From assembly GCF_003350375.1 (NCBI RefSeq), contig NZ_QQAR01000004.1, positions 213,434 to 277,433 on the forward strand: a stretch of 64,000 nt of DNA. Reading direction: 5' to 3'. This DNA comes from Flavobacterium sp. AG291 (GTDB lineage Bacteria > Bacteroidota > Bacteroidia > Flavobacteriales > Flavobacteriaceae). Shown here one piece after another: positions 45,745 to 53,826 of this stretch; positions within the stretch are counted from its first letter, which is position 1, and each line of letters begins with the position of its first letter. The position numbers were made by a program, and so were the translations under genes. A model generated the notes under the pieces. That model had not been told where the DNA came from and searched no databases. It was given only the letters and a program-made list of their open reading frames with translations.

Positions 45745-45748
45745 CTTG

Positions 45749-45823
45749 TGGGCGATGAGGGATTCGAACCCCCGACCCTCTCGGTGTAAACGAGATGCTC
45801 TGAACCAACTGAGCTAATCGCCC
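45749..45823 (-). tRNA. tRNA-Val (anticodon TAC)
   Basis: A 75-nt cloverleaf on the minus strand. The acceptor stem GGGCGAT/ATCGCCC has discriminator A; the D-arm is AGCTCAGTTGGTTCAGAGC; the anticodon arm CTCG-TTTACAC-CGAG gives TAC; and the T-arm GGGGGTTCGAATCCCTC carries the GGTTCGA consensus. CCA is not encoded. A consensus promoter lies upstream and a strong terminator downstream. Confidence 0.97.
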
Positions 45824-45869
45824 GTATTTTGTAACTTCAGTCGCGATGTTTGCTTCATTATTACGAGTG

Positions 45870-45899
45870 CAAATATAGGGCGGTTTTTGATATTTGCAA
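45870..45899 (-). promoter_or_regulatory. Promoter of tRNA-Val
   Basis: On the minus strand TTG (45897-45899) and TATATTTG (45870-45877), 19 bp apart, form the clearest -33/-7 pair in the window. The leader before the mature tRNA is about 40 nt. Confidence 0.8.
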
Positions 45900-46040
45900 A
45901 CATAATCCGGAAAAAAAATTAATTATTTTTCAATCCAAACCCGCTTTATCCGTTAAGCTTTCAATAACTTTCTGTTACAAAACACAATGCACAAACATTA
46001 CGAAGTGAAAAAAAATGCATTTTTTTTATCACCTTAGTAG

Positions 46041-47255
46041 CTATAAGACCTCAGCCACCACAAAAGTGCTTCCTCCAACATAAATAAAGTCGTTTTCAAC
46101 CGAATCTTCCAGTGCTTTTTGATATGCTTCCGGTACAGATCCGTAAATTTTACCATTCAATCCAAATCCTTTGGCTGCTTCACTAAGACTTTTTGCATCC
46201 AGTCCGCGTGGTATATCCGGCCTGCAAAAATAATAAACTGCCCGTTTAGGCATTAAAGGCAAAACTTCTGTCAGGTCTTTATCATTCACAACCCCAAAAA
46301 CAATGCGTAACGTTTCGTATTCCTGTTTTTGCAACTGCGACATCACAATCTTTAACCCATGACTATTGTGAGCCGTATCGGCAATTACTGTAGGCTTACT
46401 ATGCAGCTGCTGCCATCTGCCCATAAAGCCTGTGTTTCGGGCAACATGAAGCAACCCTTCTTTTACAGCGTTTTCAGAAATCTGAAATTCATCCTGTAGC
46501 AGCTCAATAGTCTTTAGTACCGTCTTCCTGTTTTGTGATTGGTAATCACCGATTAGATCTGACGGATAATCCTGAACAACCTCATCAGAGGCAAAATACA
46601 AAGGAGCATTACACTTTTTAGCCTTAGCTACAAAAACAGGCTTTGTCTCATCGTTATACTCCCCAATAACCGCAGGAATACTTTTTTTTATAATACCCGC
46701 CTTTTCACCTGCAATTGCGTTCAGCGTATTACCTAAAAACTGTGTATGGTCCATGCCTATATTGGTAATAACCGACACTAAAGGGGTAATTATATTCGTA
46801 GAATCCAGTCTTCCTCCAAGACCTGTCTCTATGATTGCTATATCAACTTTTTGAGTTCTGAAATAATCAAAAGCCAAACCAACAGTCATCTCAAAAAAAC
46901 TAAGATGATTGGCCTCAAAAAAGGTTTTATTAGCTGCTATAAAATCAACAACAAATGTTTCAGAGATATCTTCTCCATCAATCTTAATACGTTCCCTGAA
47001 GTCCTTTAAATGCGGCGAAGTATATAATCCTGTTTTGTAACCGGCCTCCTGGAATATAGAAGCCAGCATATTCGACACCGAGCCTTTTCCATTGGTTCCC
47101 GCAATGTGAATTGTCTTAATGTCCTTTTCAGGATTCCCTAAATGCTCTGCCAGCAGAATTGTATTGGTCAGATCTATTTTATAAGCTGATGCCCCCTGAA
47201 GCTGATACATTGGCAGCTGGGCAAACATCCATTCTGTAGTTTCTTTGTATGTCAT
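46041..47255 (-). CDS. folC: Bifunctional folylpolyglutamate/dihydrofolate synthase
   Basis: A 404-residue Mur-ligase-like enzyme that adds glutamate to dihydropteroate and folates. The ATP loop is IAGTNGKGSVSNMLA (about residues 45-59), followed by GLYTSPHLKDFRERIKI and IVETGLGGRLDSTN, both diagnostic of FolC, and IADTAHNSHG near the ADP/metal site. The ATG at 47255 (MTYKETTEWMFAQLPMYQ) is chosen because the longer frame would run back through the terminator hairpin of the upstream dehydrogenase gene at 47266-47287. Confidence 0.94.
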   Translation of the reverse strand: MTYKETTEWMFAQLPMYQLQGASAYKIDLTNTILLAEHLGNPEKDIKTIHIAGTNGKGSVSNMLASIFQEAGYKTGLYTSPHLKDFRERIKIDGEDISETFVVDFIAANKTFFEANHLSFFEMTVGLAFDYFRTQKVDIAIIETGLGGRLDSTNIITPLVSVITNIGMDHTQFLGNTLNAIAGEKAGIIKKSIPAVIGEYNDETKPVFVAKAKKCNAPLYFASDEVVQDYPSDLIGDYQSQNRKTVLKTIELLQDEFQISENAVKEGLLHVARNTGFMGRWQQLHSKPTVIADTAHNSHGLKIVMSQLQKQEYETLRIVFGVVNDKDLTEVLPLMPKRAVYYFCRPDIPRGLDAKSLSEAAKGFGLNGKIYGSVPEAYQKALEDSVENDFIYVGGSTFVVAEVL

Positions 47256-47265
47256 AAATAAAAAA

Positions 47266-47287
47266 ATGACAGAGGTTAATCTGTCAT
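47266..47287 (-). terminator. Intrinsic terminator of the glutamate-type dehydrogenase gene
   Basis: On the minus strand ATGACAGA and TCTGTCAT pair perfectly around a 6-nt loop and are followed by a run of seven T. It lies 11 bp upstream of the folC start, so folC must be transcribed from readthrough or from a promoter not recognised here. Confidence 0.85.
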
Positions 47288-47318
47288 TCAAAAATACTAT
47301 TTTTATTTATCGTATAAC

Positions 47319-48545
47319 TTATACTAACTGCTTAAGTGCAATTTCAAATGCCGTGTGGCTTATGTTTTGCTTAGATGAGTTAAGAGCGTGAACATTAGCA
47401 ATTGCTTTACCAATGATCTCTGAAGCATCTGAGAAAATAGCCTCATCAGTCATGCTAACTTTTTTCTCCATGAAGTAAGCAAATACCCTTGCCATACCAC
47501 AGTTAGAAATAAAGTCAGGAATAAGGCTCACTTTGCTATCTGTAGCTTCCATAATTGGACCAAAGAAGATCTCTTTATCAGCAAACGGAACGTTAGCACC
47601 ACAAGAGATAACCTCAAGACCGTTAGCGATCATGTTATCTACCTGCTCTTTAGTTACAAGTCTTGATGCAGCACATGGAGCGAATATCTCAGCACCCATT
47701 TTCCATATTTCCTCATTGATTGTCTCAAACGGAATCATGTTATCAGCAACAAGCTTATTACCATCTTTATTAAGGAACAATTTAGTGATTTCTTCGAAAG
47801 TGAATCCGTTACTGTTCATAACACCACCATCACGGTCGATGATACCTACAACTTTAGCACCCATTTTAGCAAGGTAGAAAGCCGCTGCAGAACCTACGTT
47901 ACCAAAGCCCTGAACGATTGCTTTTTTACCTTCGATAGAACCTCCGTAAATTTTGTAGTAATGACCAACAGCCTCTGCTACACCATAACCTGTAATCATA
48001 TCGGCTACAGTATATTTTCTGTTTACATCAGGAGAAAAAGCCGGGTTTTCGATAACTTTTACAACACCTTGGCGTAACTGCCCAATTCTGTTGATTTTAT
48101 CAGCTTCAGTTGGTTTGAAATGTCCGTTAAAAACACCTTCCTGCGGATGCCAAACACCACACTCTTCAGTCATTGGGATAACCTCATGTATCTCGTCTAC
48201 ATTAAGGTCACCACCTGTACCGTAATAGCTTTTTAGTAGTGGAGAAACCGCTTTGTACCATCTTTTAAGAACTCCTTCTTTACGAGGATCGGCAGGATCG
48301 AAGTTAATGCCCGATTTAGCTCCACCGATTGCAGGACCGGAAACCGAAAACTTCACTTCCATTGTTTTAGCAAGCGAAAGCACTTCGTTCATATCAAGTC
48401 CTTTTCTCATCCTTGTACCACCACCGGCAGCACCACCCCTAAGGGAGTTAATTACTGTCCATCCTTCAGCTTCCGTTTCAGAATCTTTCCAGTTGAATAC
48501 TATTTCAGGTTGTTTATTTTCAAATTTACTTAGTAAATCTTTCAT
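47319..48545 (-). CDS. Glu/Leu/Phe/Val dehydrogenase family protein
   Basis: A 408-residue amino acid dehydrogenase. The dimerisation domain holds the substrate-binding GGAAGGGTRMRKGLDMNEVLSLAKTMEVK and GPAIGGAKSGINFDP with its catalytic Lys; the NAD-binding domain holds IVQGFGNVGSAAAFYLAKMGAKVVGIIDRDG. It is shorter than the hexameric NADP-glutamate dehydrogenases (about 447 residues) and close to the leucine/phenylalanine group, so the substrate is uncertain. It probably links amino acid and 2-oxoacid metabolism. A TAnnTTTG element lies upstream and a strong terminator downstream. Confidence 0.88.
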   Translation of the reverse strand: MKDLLSKFENKQPEIVFNWKDSETEAEGWTVINSLRGGAAGGGTRMRKGLDMNEVLSLAKTMEVKFSVSGPAIGGAKSGINFDPADPRKEGVLKRWYKAVSPLLKSYYGTGGDLNVDEIHEVIPMTEECGVWHPQEGVFNGHFKPTEADKINRIGQLRQGVVKVIENPAFSPDVNRKYTVADMITGYGVAEAVGHYYKIYGGSIEGKKAIVQGFGNVGSAAAFYLAKMGAKVVGIIDRDGGVMNSNGFTFEEITKLFLNKDGNKLVADNMIPFETINEEIWKMGAEIFAPCAASRLVTKEQVDNMIANGLEVISCGANVPFADKEIFFGPIMEATDSKVSLIPDFISNCGMARVFAYFMEKKVSMTDEAIFSDASEIIGKAIANVHALNSSKQNISHTAFEIALKQLV

Positions 48546-48570
48546 TTGTTTGTATTTTTATAAATCGGCA

Positions 48571-48578
48571 CAAATATA
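48571..48578 (-). promoter_or_regulatory. -7 element of the Glu-type dehydrogenase gene
   Basis: On the minus strand TATATTTG fits TAnnTTTG and ends 25 bases before the ATG at 48545; the -33 region has TTC rather than TTG at 16 bp. Confidence 0.5.
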
Positions 48579-48619
48579 TGAAACATATAAATGTGAATTC
48601 TTCATTTTAAACAGAATAA

Positions 48620-50656
48620 TTAAACCGGAAATGAGAATTCAACAACCGCCCCTTTCCCTGGCTGCGATTTAATTTGCAATATTCCCTGAAGAGCATCGGC
48701 ACGTTTCTTCAGATTTCTTAAACCGATTCCTCCTTTAGCTTTTTCAGGAACAAAACCAACTCCATTATCAGCAACCGTAACAATAACATTATTATCTTTA
48801 TGACTAACCGTTACTTTTGCATGGCTTGCCCCCGAATATTTATTTATATTTTGTAATGCCTCCTGGATTATTCTGTACACATTTACTTTACAAATATTAG
48901 ACATCAATTCCCAATCTATAGATGGATCAATGTCCGCTTCAAATTCTGTATCAAATGTATTTTTTTGTGAGGTAATCATAAAGCCCAGCATACTTTCAAA
49001 ACTTTGCTCCTGATTGAAAAGTGCATTTCGGCTAAGGTCGTGTGAAACTCCCCGTATCTCCGATTCAATGGATTGTAACTCTTTAATATACCCTTTTCGC
49101 ATTAAAACAGATTCTTCATCTGCTTTTTTATTGATAAACTCGAGATTCAGCCGGACTGCATATATATTATTCAAAATACCATCATGCAGTTCCATAGCAA
49201 TACGTGATTTCTCCTCAGTTCTTGCCGACTCTATTTTCCCCTGCTGCTCAAACATAAGCTCGTAAATCTCTTCGTTTGCTTTTTGCTGCTCCTGAACAAG
49301 CAAAAGTTCTTTATTTTTTGAATTTAGGTAATAGATTATAAATATCGCCGCAATAAATAACACAACTACTATGGAAACCCCTATAATAAAGCTGTTCTTT
49401 TTAGCCAGAGCCTCTTTTTCATCTGTAATTCTGGCAGTATCAAATTCAATTCGCGCGAATTTATCCCTGGTATTCTGCGCAATCTTCTGAAGGCTATCGT
49501 TAACTTTTATATACCTCCGCATATAATAATCATTATTAACCTTATCTATAGCCGTAAGAAGCTTAAGACTTGACAATATATCAGAATTACTTTTATTAGC
49601 TTTCGCTTTAGCATAGGCTGTTGTAAGATAACTGATTGCTTTTACAGTATCTTTTTTATACAAAAAATATTCACCGAGACTCACATTACTCGCGATAATC
49701 CCGGCTTCTTTTTCAAGTTCCTCACGTATCGCAAGCGATTCATAAAAAAGTTCAGGAAGCTGAGAATTGTCACCCGATTTATATTTGGCTGTTGCCAGAT
49801 TATTAAGCAGTTTTGCATAAAGCCCTGATTGCTCCTTAACGCCCGGCATACCTAACGCCTGGTTATAAATTTCGATAGCCTTTTTGTTTTGCCCCATTTT
49901 CACATAAACACCTCCCATATTATTAAAACAGGAAGCTTTGTTTAATGCAATCTGGCCACCACTAAATCCTTCTTTCTCAAAATCATCGATAACATCAAAG
50001 GCCATCTCGTAATATTTTATCGCTTCATCATTATCATCCTGTCCATCCAGAGAAGAAGCAATAAGATTATAACAATTGTATAAATCTGTAGCTTTATTGT
50101 CAATACGTAAATACTTTTGAGCCTTAAAAGCCTCTGATTCACACATTGCAAACAAACCTGCATCATAATAAACATAAGCCTTATACAAAATGGTTTCGCC
50201 TACCGACCTGGCCTCTGCTCCTTTAAACTTTACATATAAATCTTCTGCATCTTTATAATAATAAAGAGCACTATCGTTATTTGCTTTTCCATAATAAGAA
50301 ACACCTGTAAAGTGAAGCCCTTTAGCCATAGATAAAGTATCATTGGCTCTTTTACCAAAGTCATAAACCTTTTTACTGGCATGTATTGACTTATCATATT
50401 CATCAAGATTATAATAACTCACTACCGCCTCCCTCATATAATAGCGAGTAAGAGAATCATTTCTGTTATCGGAAACAGCATTAAAAAGCGTATCAGCATA
50501 GGCTACTCTTTTTTCCCTGTCTATATCATCTCTACGAGACAACATAACCATACTATCCAAATGGCTATCAGAGCTTCCATTCTGGACAGTTGCTTTTTTA
50601 CATGAAGTGGCAAAAAGCAATAACCCTATTAATAATAATTGAAGTTGGCGTATCAT
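48620..50656 (-). CDS. TPR-containing sensor histidine kinase (HisKA_3 type), lipoprotein signal
   Basis: A 678-residue kinase. A lipoprotein-like signal (LLLIGLLLFATSC, Cys19) precedes about 380 residues of tetratricopeptide-type helices (for example AKGLHFTGVSYYGKANNDSALYYYKDAEDLY). One membrane helix (FIIGVSIVVVLFIAAIFIIYYL) and a coiled coil follow. The phospho-acceptor His491 lies in SRIAMELHDGILNNIYAVRL (NarL-type HisKA_3), and the ATPase domain ends the chain (VTVADNGVGF, then GGIGLRNLKKRADALQG). This architecture is typical of Bacteroidota kinases that work with LuxR-type regulators. Its ATG lies five bases after a 43-nt palindrome, on its own strand, an unusual arrangement. The partner could be the regulator at 52059 or an unlinked one. 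Confidence 0.9.
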   Translation of the reverse strand: MIRQLQLLLIGLLLFATSCKKATVQNGSSDSHLDSMVMLSRRDDIDREKRVAYADTLFNAVSDNRNDSLTRYYMREAVVSYYNLDEYDKSIHASKKVYDFGKRANDTLSMAKGLHFTGVSYYGKANNDSALYYYKDAEDLYVKFKGAEARSVGETILYKAYVYYDAGLFAMCESEAFKAQKYLRIDNKATDLYNCYNLIASSLDGQDDNDEAIKYYEMAFDVIDDFEKEGFSGGQIALNKASCFNNMGGVYVKMGQNKKAIEIYNQALGMPGVKEQSGLYAKLLNNLATAKYKSGDNSQLPELFYESLAIREELEKEAGIIASNVSLGEYFLYKKDTVKAISYLTTAYAKAKANKSNSDILSSLKLLTAIDKVNNDYYMRRYIKVNDSLQKIAQNTRDKFARIEFDTARITDEKEALAKKNSFIIGVSIVVVLFIAAIFIIYYLNSKNKELLLVQEQQKANEEIYELMFEQQGKIESARTEEKSRIAMELHDGILNNIYAVRLNLEFINKKADEESVLMRKGYIKELQSIESEIRGVSHDLSRNALFNQEQSFESMLGFMITSQKNTFDTEFEADIDPSIDWELMSNICKVNVYRIIQEALQNINKYSGASHAKVTVSHKDNNVIVTVADNGVGFVPEKAKGGIGLRNLKKRADALQGILQIKSQPGKGAVVEFSFPV

Positions 50657-50660
50657 TATA

Positions 50661-50703
50661 ATTTTTGAGGCTGCAGTTTATAATAAACTGCAGCCTCAAA
50701 AAT
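50661..50703. promoter_or_regulatory. 43-nt palindrome (21-bp arms) abutting the histidine kinase start codon
   Basis: Arms 50661-50681 and 50683-50703 are perfect inverted repeats around one central base; the arm core reads GAGGCTGCAGTTTAT. On the minus strand a T-run precedes and an A-run follows, the reverse of an intrinsic terminator. The 3' arm ends four bases before the kinase ATG (50656), so the hairpin would sit over the translation start region. It lies between the small lipoprotein stop (50725) and the kinase. Confidence 0.75.
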
Positions 50704-50724
50704 AATGATTTTTATATTATATAG

Positions 50725-50895
50725 TTACGCTCTGATTGGAGGTTTTGGAAGATCTTTATCACCATTATCAATAGGGAGAGTTATATCAAAAGATCCTGCT
50801 TTAGTATCCTGGATTTCGCTGTCATCAGCAGAACAAGAAACTAGAGATGAGCCAACAAAAGCAACTAAGCAAAGTGTAAGGATAATTTTTTTCAT
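50725..50895 (-). CDS. Small lipoprotein, 56 residues
   Basis: A short ORF with a textbook lipoprotein signal: MKKIILTLCLVAFVGSSLVSC, with Cys21 in a SLVSC lipobox, followed by a small acidic mature part (SADDSEIQDTKAGSFDITLP, IDNGDKDLPKPPIRA). It has a consensus promoter about 75 bp upstream of its ATG. The histidine kinase gene starts 68 bp downstream on the same strand, separated by the 43-nt palindrome, so the two may share a transcript. Function unknown; a signal or modulator for the neighbouring kinase is a guess. An opposite-strand ORF over the same bases is only a shadow. Confidence 0.7.
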   Translation of the reverse strand: MKKIILTLCLVAFVGSSLVSCSADDSEIQDTKAGSFDITLPIDNGDKDLPKPPIRA

Positions 50896-51230
50896 GATAG
50901 TAAGGTTTTTATTAGATGTTATGATTTTTTAAATTCTTTGTTCAGAACCTCGTATTTCCCGTTTGATTCTGAAGCAAAACTACTCGTTAAAACCGTACTG
51001 ACACAATGATTTACAGCAGGTTTAGTAGAACACACCCATACACGAGTAACTCGACCGATTTGAAGGGTAAATGAAGAATTGTAATCTAAAAAAAATGTTA
51101 ATTAACAAAAACAGCACAACTTAAAACATCAATACAAAACACTATTAAACAAATGAATAGAGTCCAAAAAACTTTTACGATTTAAAAACACGTAATAATT
51201 TTTAGTTAAAATTCTTAAAGGCTGGATTCT
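50896..51230. other. 335-bp spacer between the small lipoprotein and LytTR regulator genes
   Basis: No gene is seen. It holds the small lipoprotein promoter (50975-51006) and a small CGAG/CTCG inverted repeat near 51043-51053. The stretch 51090-51220 is a very AT-rich tail downstream of the LytTR gene without a clear terminator. Confidence 0.6.
50975..51006 (-). promoter_or_regulatory. Promoter of the small lipoprotein gene
   Basis: On the minus strand TTG (51004-51006) and TAGTTTTG (50975-50982) lie 21 bp apart, giving a leader of about 75 nt. Confidence 0.55.
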
Positions 51231-51956
51231 TTAAAGATAATCGGGAGCTATCTTCCTGATAATAGTATCAATATTATCTTTAAAAGTTTTAGAGAAAGAG
51301 ATAGACAAATCACTATTATTCAAGTAGCATAATGATTTACCCGTATTAATTCTTGAAATGAAGTTACTATTCACAATATAGCTATTGTGAATCCTGAAAA
51401 AATAAAACGGCAAATTAGCCTCATAATGTTTCAGGGTTTTATACGCCGTAAGTTTGCGCCCGTTTTGAAGATGAAAATCAGTGGTGTTATTATCAGCTTT
51501 CAAATAAACTATATCGTGCAAAGAAACAAATTGATAATCTCCGTATGATTTTATACAAATTGTACTATTAGCAACAGCAGGATTCGTTTTTTGGAACTTC
51601 AAAAGGCTTTTTCTTAAATCGAACTGATTCAATGGAGCCAATAAATAATCAAACACACCTGCCTGAATTGCTTCAAATGCATACTTAGGTGAAGCCGTCA
51701 AAGCAATAAAATATGGGACATTATCTATATAACGGTACAACTCAGAGATGATACCCAAAGAAAGGTTGCTTTTCTTGTTTTTAGGACAGATTTCCAGAAA
51801 AACCAACTGTGGCTGCAGCTCCAAAATTTTATTGATTGTATCCTCTCTGTTTTCAGCAACTCCAACGCAATAGAATTCCGGGAAATCCTCAAATTTCTTT
51901 AAGGTTTCCTTGGCATTATCTTTGTTATCATCTACTATCAGGTATGAATATTGCAC
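51231..51956 (-). CDS. LytTR response regulator with non-canonical (pseudo) receiver domain
   Basis: A 241-residue regulator: receiver-like domain (residues 1-120) and LytTR DNA-binding domain (about 135-238; VYLKADNNTTDFHLQNGRK, then FYFFRIHNSYIVN, the typical LytTR sequence). In the receiver the acidic pair VDDN is present, but the phospho-acceptor position is Glu55 (LVFLEI instead of LVFLDI) and the conserved Lys of DYLLKP is replaced (FDYLLAPL). Phosphorylation in the usual way is therefore unlikely. The start codon is GTG at 51954-51956: an in-frame stop lies two codons upstream and there is no alternative ATG near the domain start. Divergent from the regulator at 52059. Confidence 0.88.
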   Translation of the reverse strand: MQYSYLIVDDNKDNAKETLKKFEDFPEFYCVGVAENREDTINKILELQPQLVFLEICPKNKKSNLSLGIISELYRYIDNVPYFIALTASPKYAFEAIQAGVFDYLLAPLNQFDLRKSLLKFQKTNPAVANSTICIKSYGDYQFVSLHDIVYLKADNNTTDFHLQNGRKLTAYKTLKHYEANLPFYFFRIHNSYIVNSNFISRINTGKSLCYLNNSDLSISFSKTFKDNIDTIIRKIAPDYL

Positions 51957-52007
51957 TTCTTAACAGAGAAAATTTTGCGCAATTTAAAAACATTTGACCT
52001 GACAATT

Positions 52008-52024
52008 TTACGGTTTTCCCGTAA
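52008..52024. promoter_or_regulatory. Inverted repeat between two divergent response regulator genes
   Basis: TTACGG (52008-52013) and CCGTAA (52019-52024) form a 6-bp inverted repeat with a 5-nt spacer. It lies just upstream of the -7 element for the plus-strand regulator and 52 bp before the minus-strand start, the position of an operator for either gene. Confidence 0.4.
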
Positions 52025-52031
52025 TTTTTGT

Positions 52032-52039
52032 TAATTTTG
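52032..52039 (+). promoter_or_regulatory. -7 element of the receiver/HTH regulator gene
   Basis: TAATTTTG fits TAnnTTTG and ends 19 bases before the ATG at 52059; no TTG is found at the usual -33 distance. Confidence 0.45.
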
Positions 52040-52058
52040 TTGGAACCATGAGAAGCTT

Positions 52059-52736
52059 ATGCGAGAAGATTTAAATATTTTAATTGTTGACGATCATCCA
52101 ATGACCGTTAACGGATATGTAAATGTACTATCGGACGAAGAGTTCGAAGACCACAATCTTATTTTCACTAAAGCACTGGATTGTGAACAGGCCTACAAGC
52201 TTATTACCGCATCTCAAAACGGCGGTACGGCATTTAATGTTGCTTACCTGGATCTTAGCCTTCCTCCTTATCCGGAGCAAAATATATTTTCAGGACTTGA
52301 TTTAGGAGTACTTATCCGTAAAACAATACCTGACTGTATCATAATTATATTAACAATGCATAGCGAAGCATCGCTGGTGGACAGACTCATTAAAGAAATC
52401 AATCCTCAGGGAATATTATGCAAAAGCGACATTGACATAGATGAGTTTCTAAATGCATTTAAGATAATCTATGGAGGTGACACTTACCTTAGCAATAAAA
52501 TTGTAAAATCTTTAAAAGACAAAGTATTTGACAATTATAAGCTTGACAACTATGACAAGCAGATACTTATGCGTCTATCCGAAGGTATATTAACCAAAAA
52601 CATCCCTAATTATGTACCGCTTTCCTTAAGTGCCATTGAAAAAAGAAAAGCACAAATGAAAAACATGCTGCTTCAGGGAAAAGGCGGTGATGACCACGAG
52701 CTAATTGAGGCTATTAAGAAAATGGGAATACTTTAA
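52059..52736 (+). CDS. Response regulator with receiver and LuxR-like HTH
   Basis: A 225-residue regulator. The receiver has the acidic pocket (LIVDDHPM), the phospho-acceptor Asp65 in YLDLSLPP, the switch Thr in IILTMHS and the Lys of ILCKSDID, so it is expected to be phosphorylated. The C-terminal region (YDKQILMRLSEGILTKNIPNYVPLSLSAIEKRKAQMKNML) resembles a LuxR/GerE-type helix-turn-helix, but the wing is unusual and the domain ends with an extra basic helix. Suitable partner kinases are the TPR kinase at 48620-50656 and the hybrid kinase at 55952. Its 3' end overlaps the convergent anmK stop by 4 bp. Confidence 0.85.
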   Translation: MREDLNILIVDDHPMTVNGYVNVLSDEEFEDHNLIFTKALDCEQAYKLITASQNGGTAFNVAYLDLSLPPYPEQNIFSGLDLGVLIRKTIPDCIIIILTMHSEASLVDRLIKEINPQGILCKSDIDIDEFLNAFKIIYGGDTYLSNKIVKSLKDKVFDNYKLDNYDKQILMRLSEGILTKNIPNYVPLSLSAIEKRKAQMKNMLLQGKGGDDHELIEAIKKMGIL

Positions 52737-53800
52737 GACTCATATACAGAACCAGAACTGTGATCGTGTGCTGCTCCTGTTACGCTGCTTAAAACATTTA
52801 CATCACCTCGCAACTTTAATACACCAAGTAGGGCAAAAATAAGCGCCTCTTTAAACTGTATGGTTTTATCATCCGGAACAACTATGACTGTATCCTGAAG
52901 CAATTGTTTTAGCCTTCCGATTAAAAAATCATTATAGGCTCCTCCCCCTGTTACCAAAAGTTCTCCCTGGCCTATACCCATAACCGTATTAGCTATCTGT
53001 TGGGCAACGTGCTCAGTAAAAGTTGCTATTATTTCCTCTACAGAAGCATTATAGCTATCCATTAAGGGCAATATCATTTCTTTAACAAATTCAAACCCTA
53101 AAGATTTGGGATACGGAAGTTTGTAAAATTCAAGCGAGTTCAATTCTGAAAGAAGCGGCAACAATATCTTCCCTTTTGCAGCTATCAACCCCCTGTCATC
53201 ATACTCCAAACCTAATTGGTTAGCATAATAATTAAGAACGGTATTTACCGGACAGATATCAAAAGCAATACGTTGGCCCTTCTCTTCAAATGAAATATTT
53301 GAAAAGCCGCCCAAGTTAAGACAATAGCGATACGAGGAAAAAAGTATTCTGTCTCCTATCGGTACCAATGGAGCACCCTGCCCCCCGAGCTGAACATCCT
53401 GCACCCTGAAATCGCAAACAGCCTTCACTCCAATAATAGAAGCGATTTCAGGAAGATTGCCTATCTGCAACGTAAAACCATTATGCGGCTGATGTAATAT
53501 AGTATGACCGTGAGAACAAACAGCATCTAGATCATTAATTCCATTACCCTCTATAAACGACTTTATAACACTGCCAAGCAATGCAGTATATTCTTTATTA
53601 AGAAGGGTCAATTCATCTTCACTATACCCTACAGCCTCTTTAAGGCGTTTTACCCATAGATCGGAATATGGAACTGTAATAGTTTCCGCTATTGCAAACT
53701 CCCATTTACCATTATTATTAGTAAAAAAAATATGTGCCAAATCTACGCCATCAAGCGAAGTTCCTGACATTACTCCTATAACGTTATAGTTTTCTTTCAT
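52733..53800 (-). CDS. anmK: Anhydro-N-acetylmuramic acid kinase
   Basis: A 355-residue sugar kinase for peptidoglycan recycling that opens the 1,6-anhydro ring and phosphorylates it to MurNAc-6-phosphate. The motifs VIGVMSGTSLDGVD (phosphate 1), CSHGHTILHQPHNGFTLQIGN, FDICPVNTVLNYYANQLG and LLVTGGGAYN (adenosine loop) are all present. The Met at 53800 (MKENYNVIGVMSG) is preferred to one 21 bases upstream because the family starts there. It lies convergent to the regulator at 52059. Confidence 0.94.
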   Translation of the reverse strand: MKENYNVIGVMSGTSLDGVDLAHIFFTNNNGKWEFAIAETITVPYSDLWVKRLKEAVGYSEDELTLLNKEYTALLGSVIKSFIEGNGINDLDAVCSHGHTILHQPHNGFTLQIGNLPEIASIIGVKAVCDFRVQDVQLGGQGAPLVPIGDRILFSSYRYCLNLGGFSNISFEEKGQRIAFDICPVNTVLNYYANQLGLEYDDRGLIAAKGKILLPLLSELNSLEFYKLPYPKSLGFEFVKEMILPLMDSYNASVEEIIATFTEHVAQQIANTVMGIGQGELLVTGGGAYNDFLIGRLKQLLQDTVIVVPDDKTIQFKEALIFALLGVLKLRGDVNVLSSVTGAAHDHSSGSVYES

Positions 53801-53826
53801 CGCGAGGCTAAAATTACGCATTCATA

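Noticed and set aside
50705..50932. Plus-strand ORF of 75 codons
   Set aside because: It is the opposite strand of the small lipoprotein gene, lacks coding character, and has no promoter.
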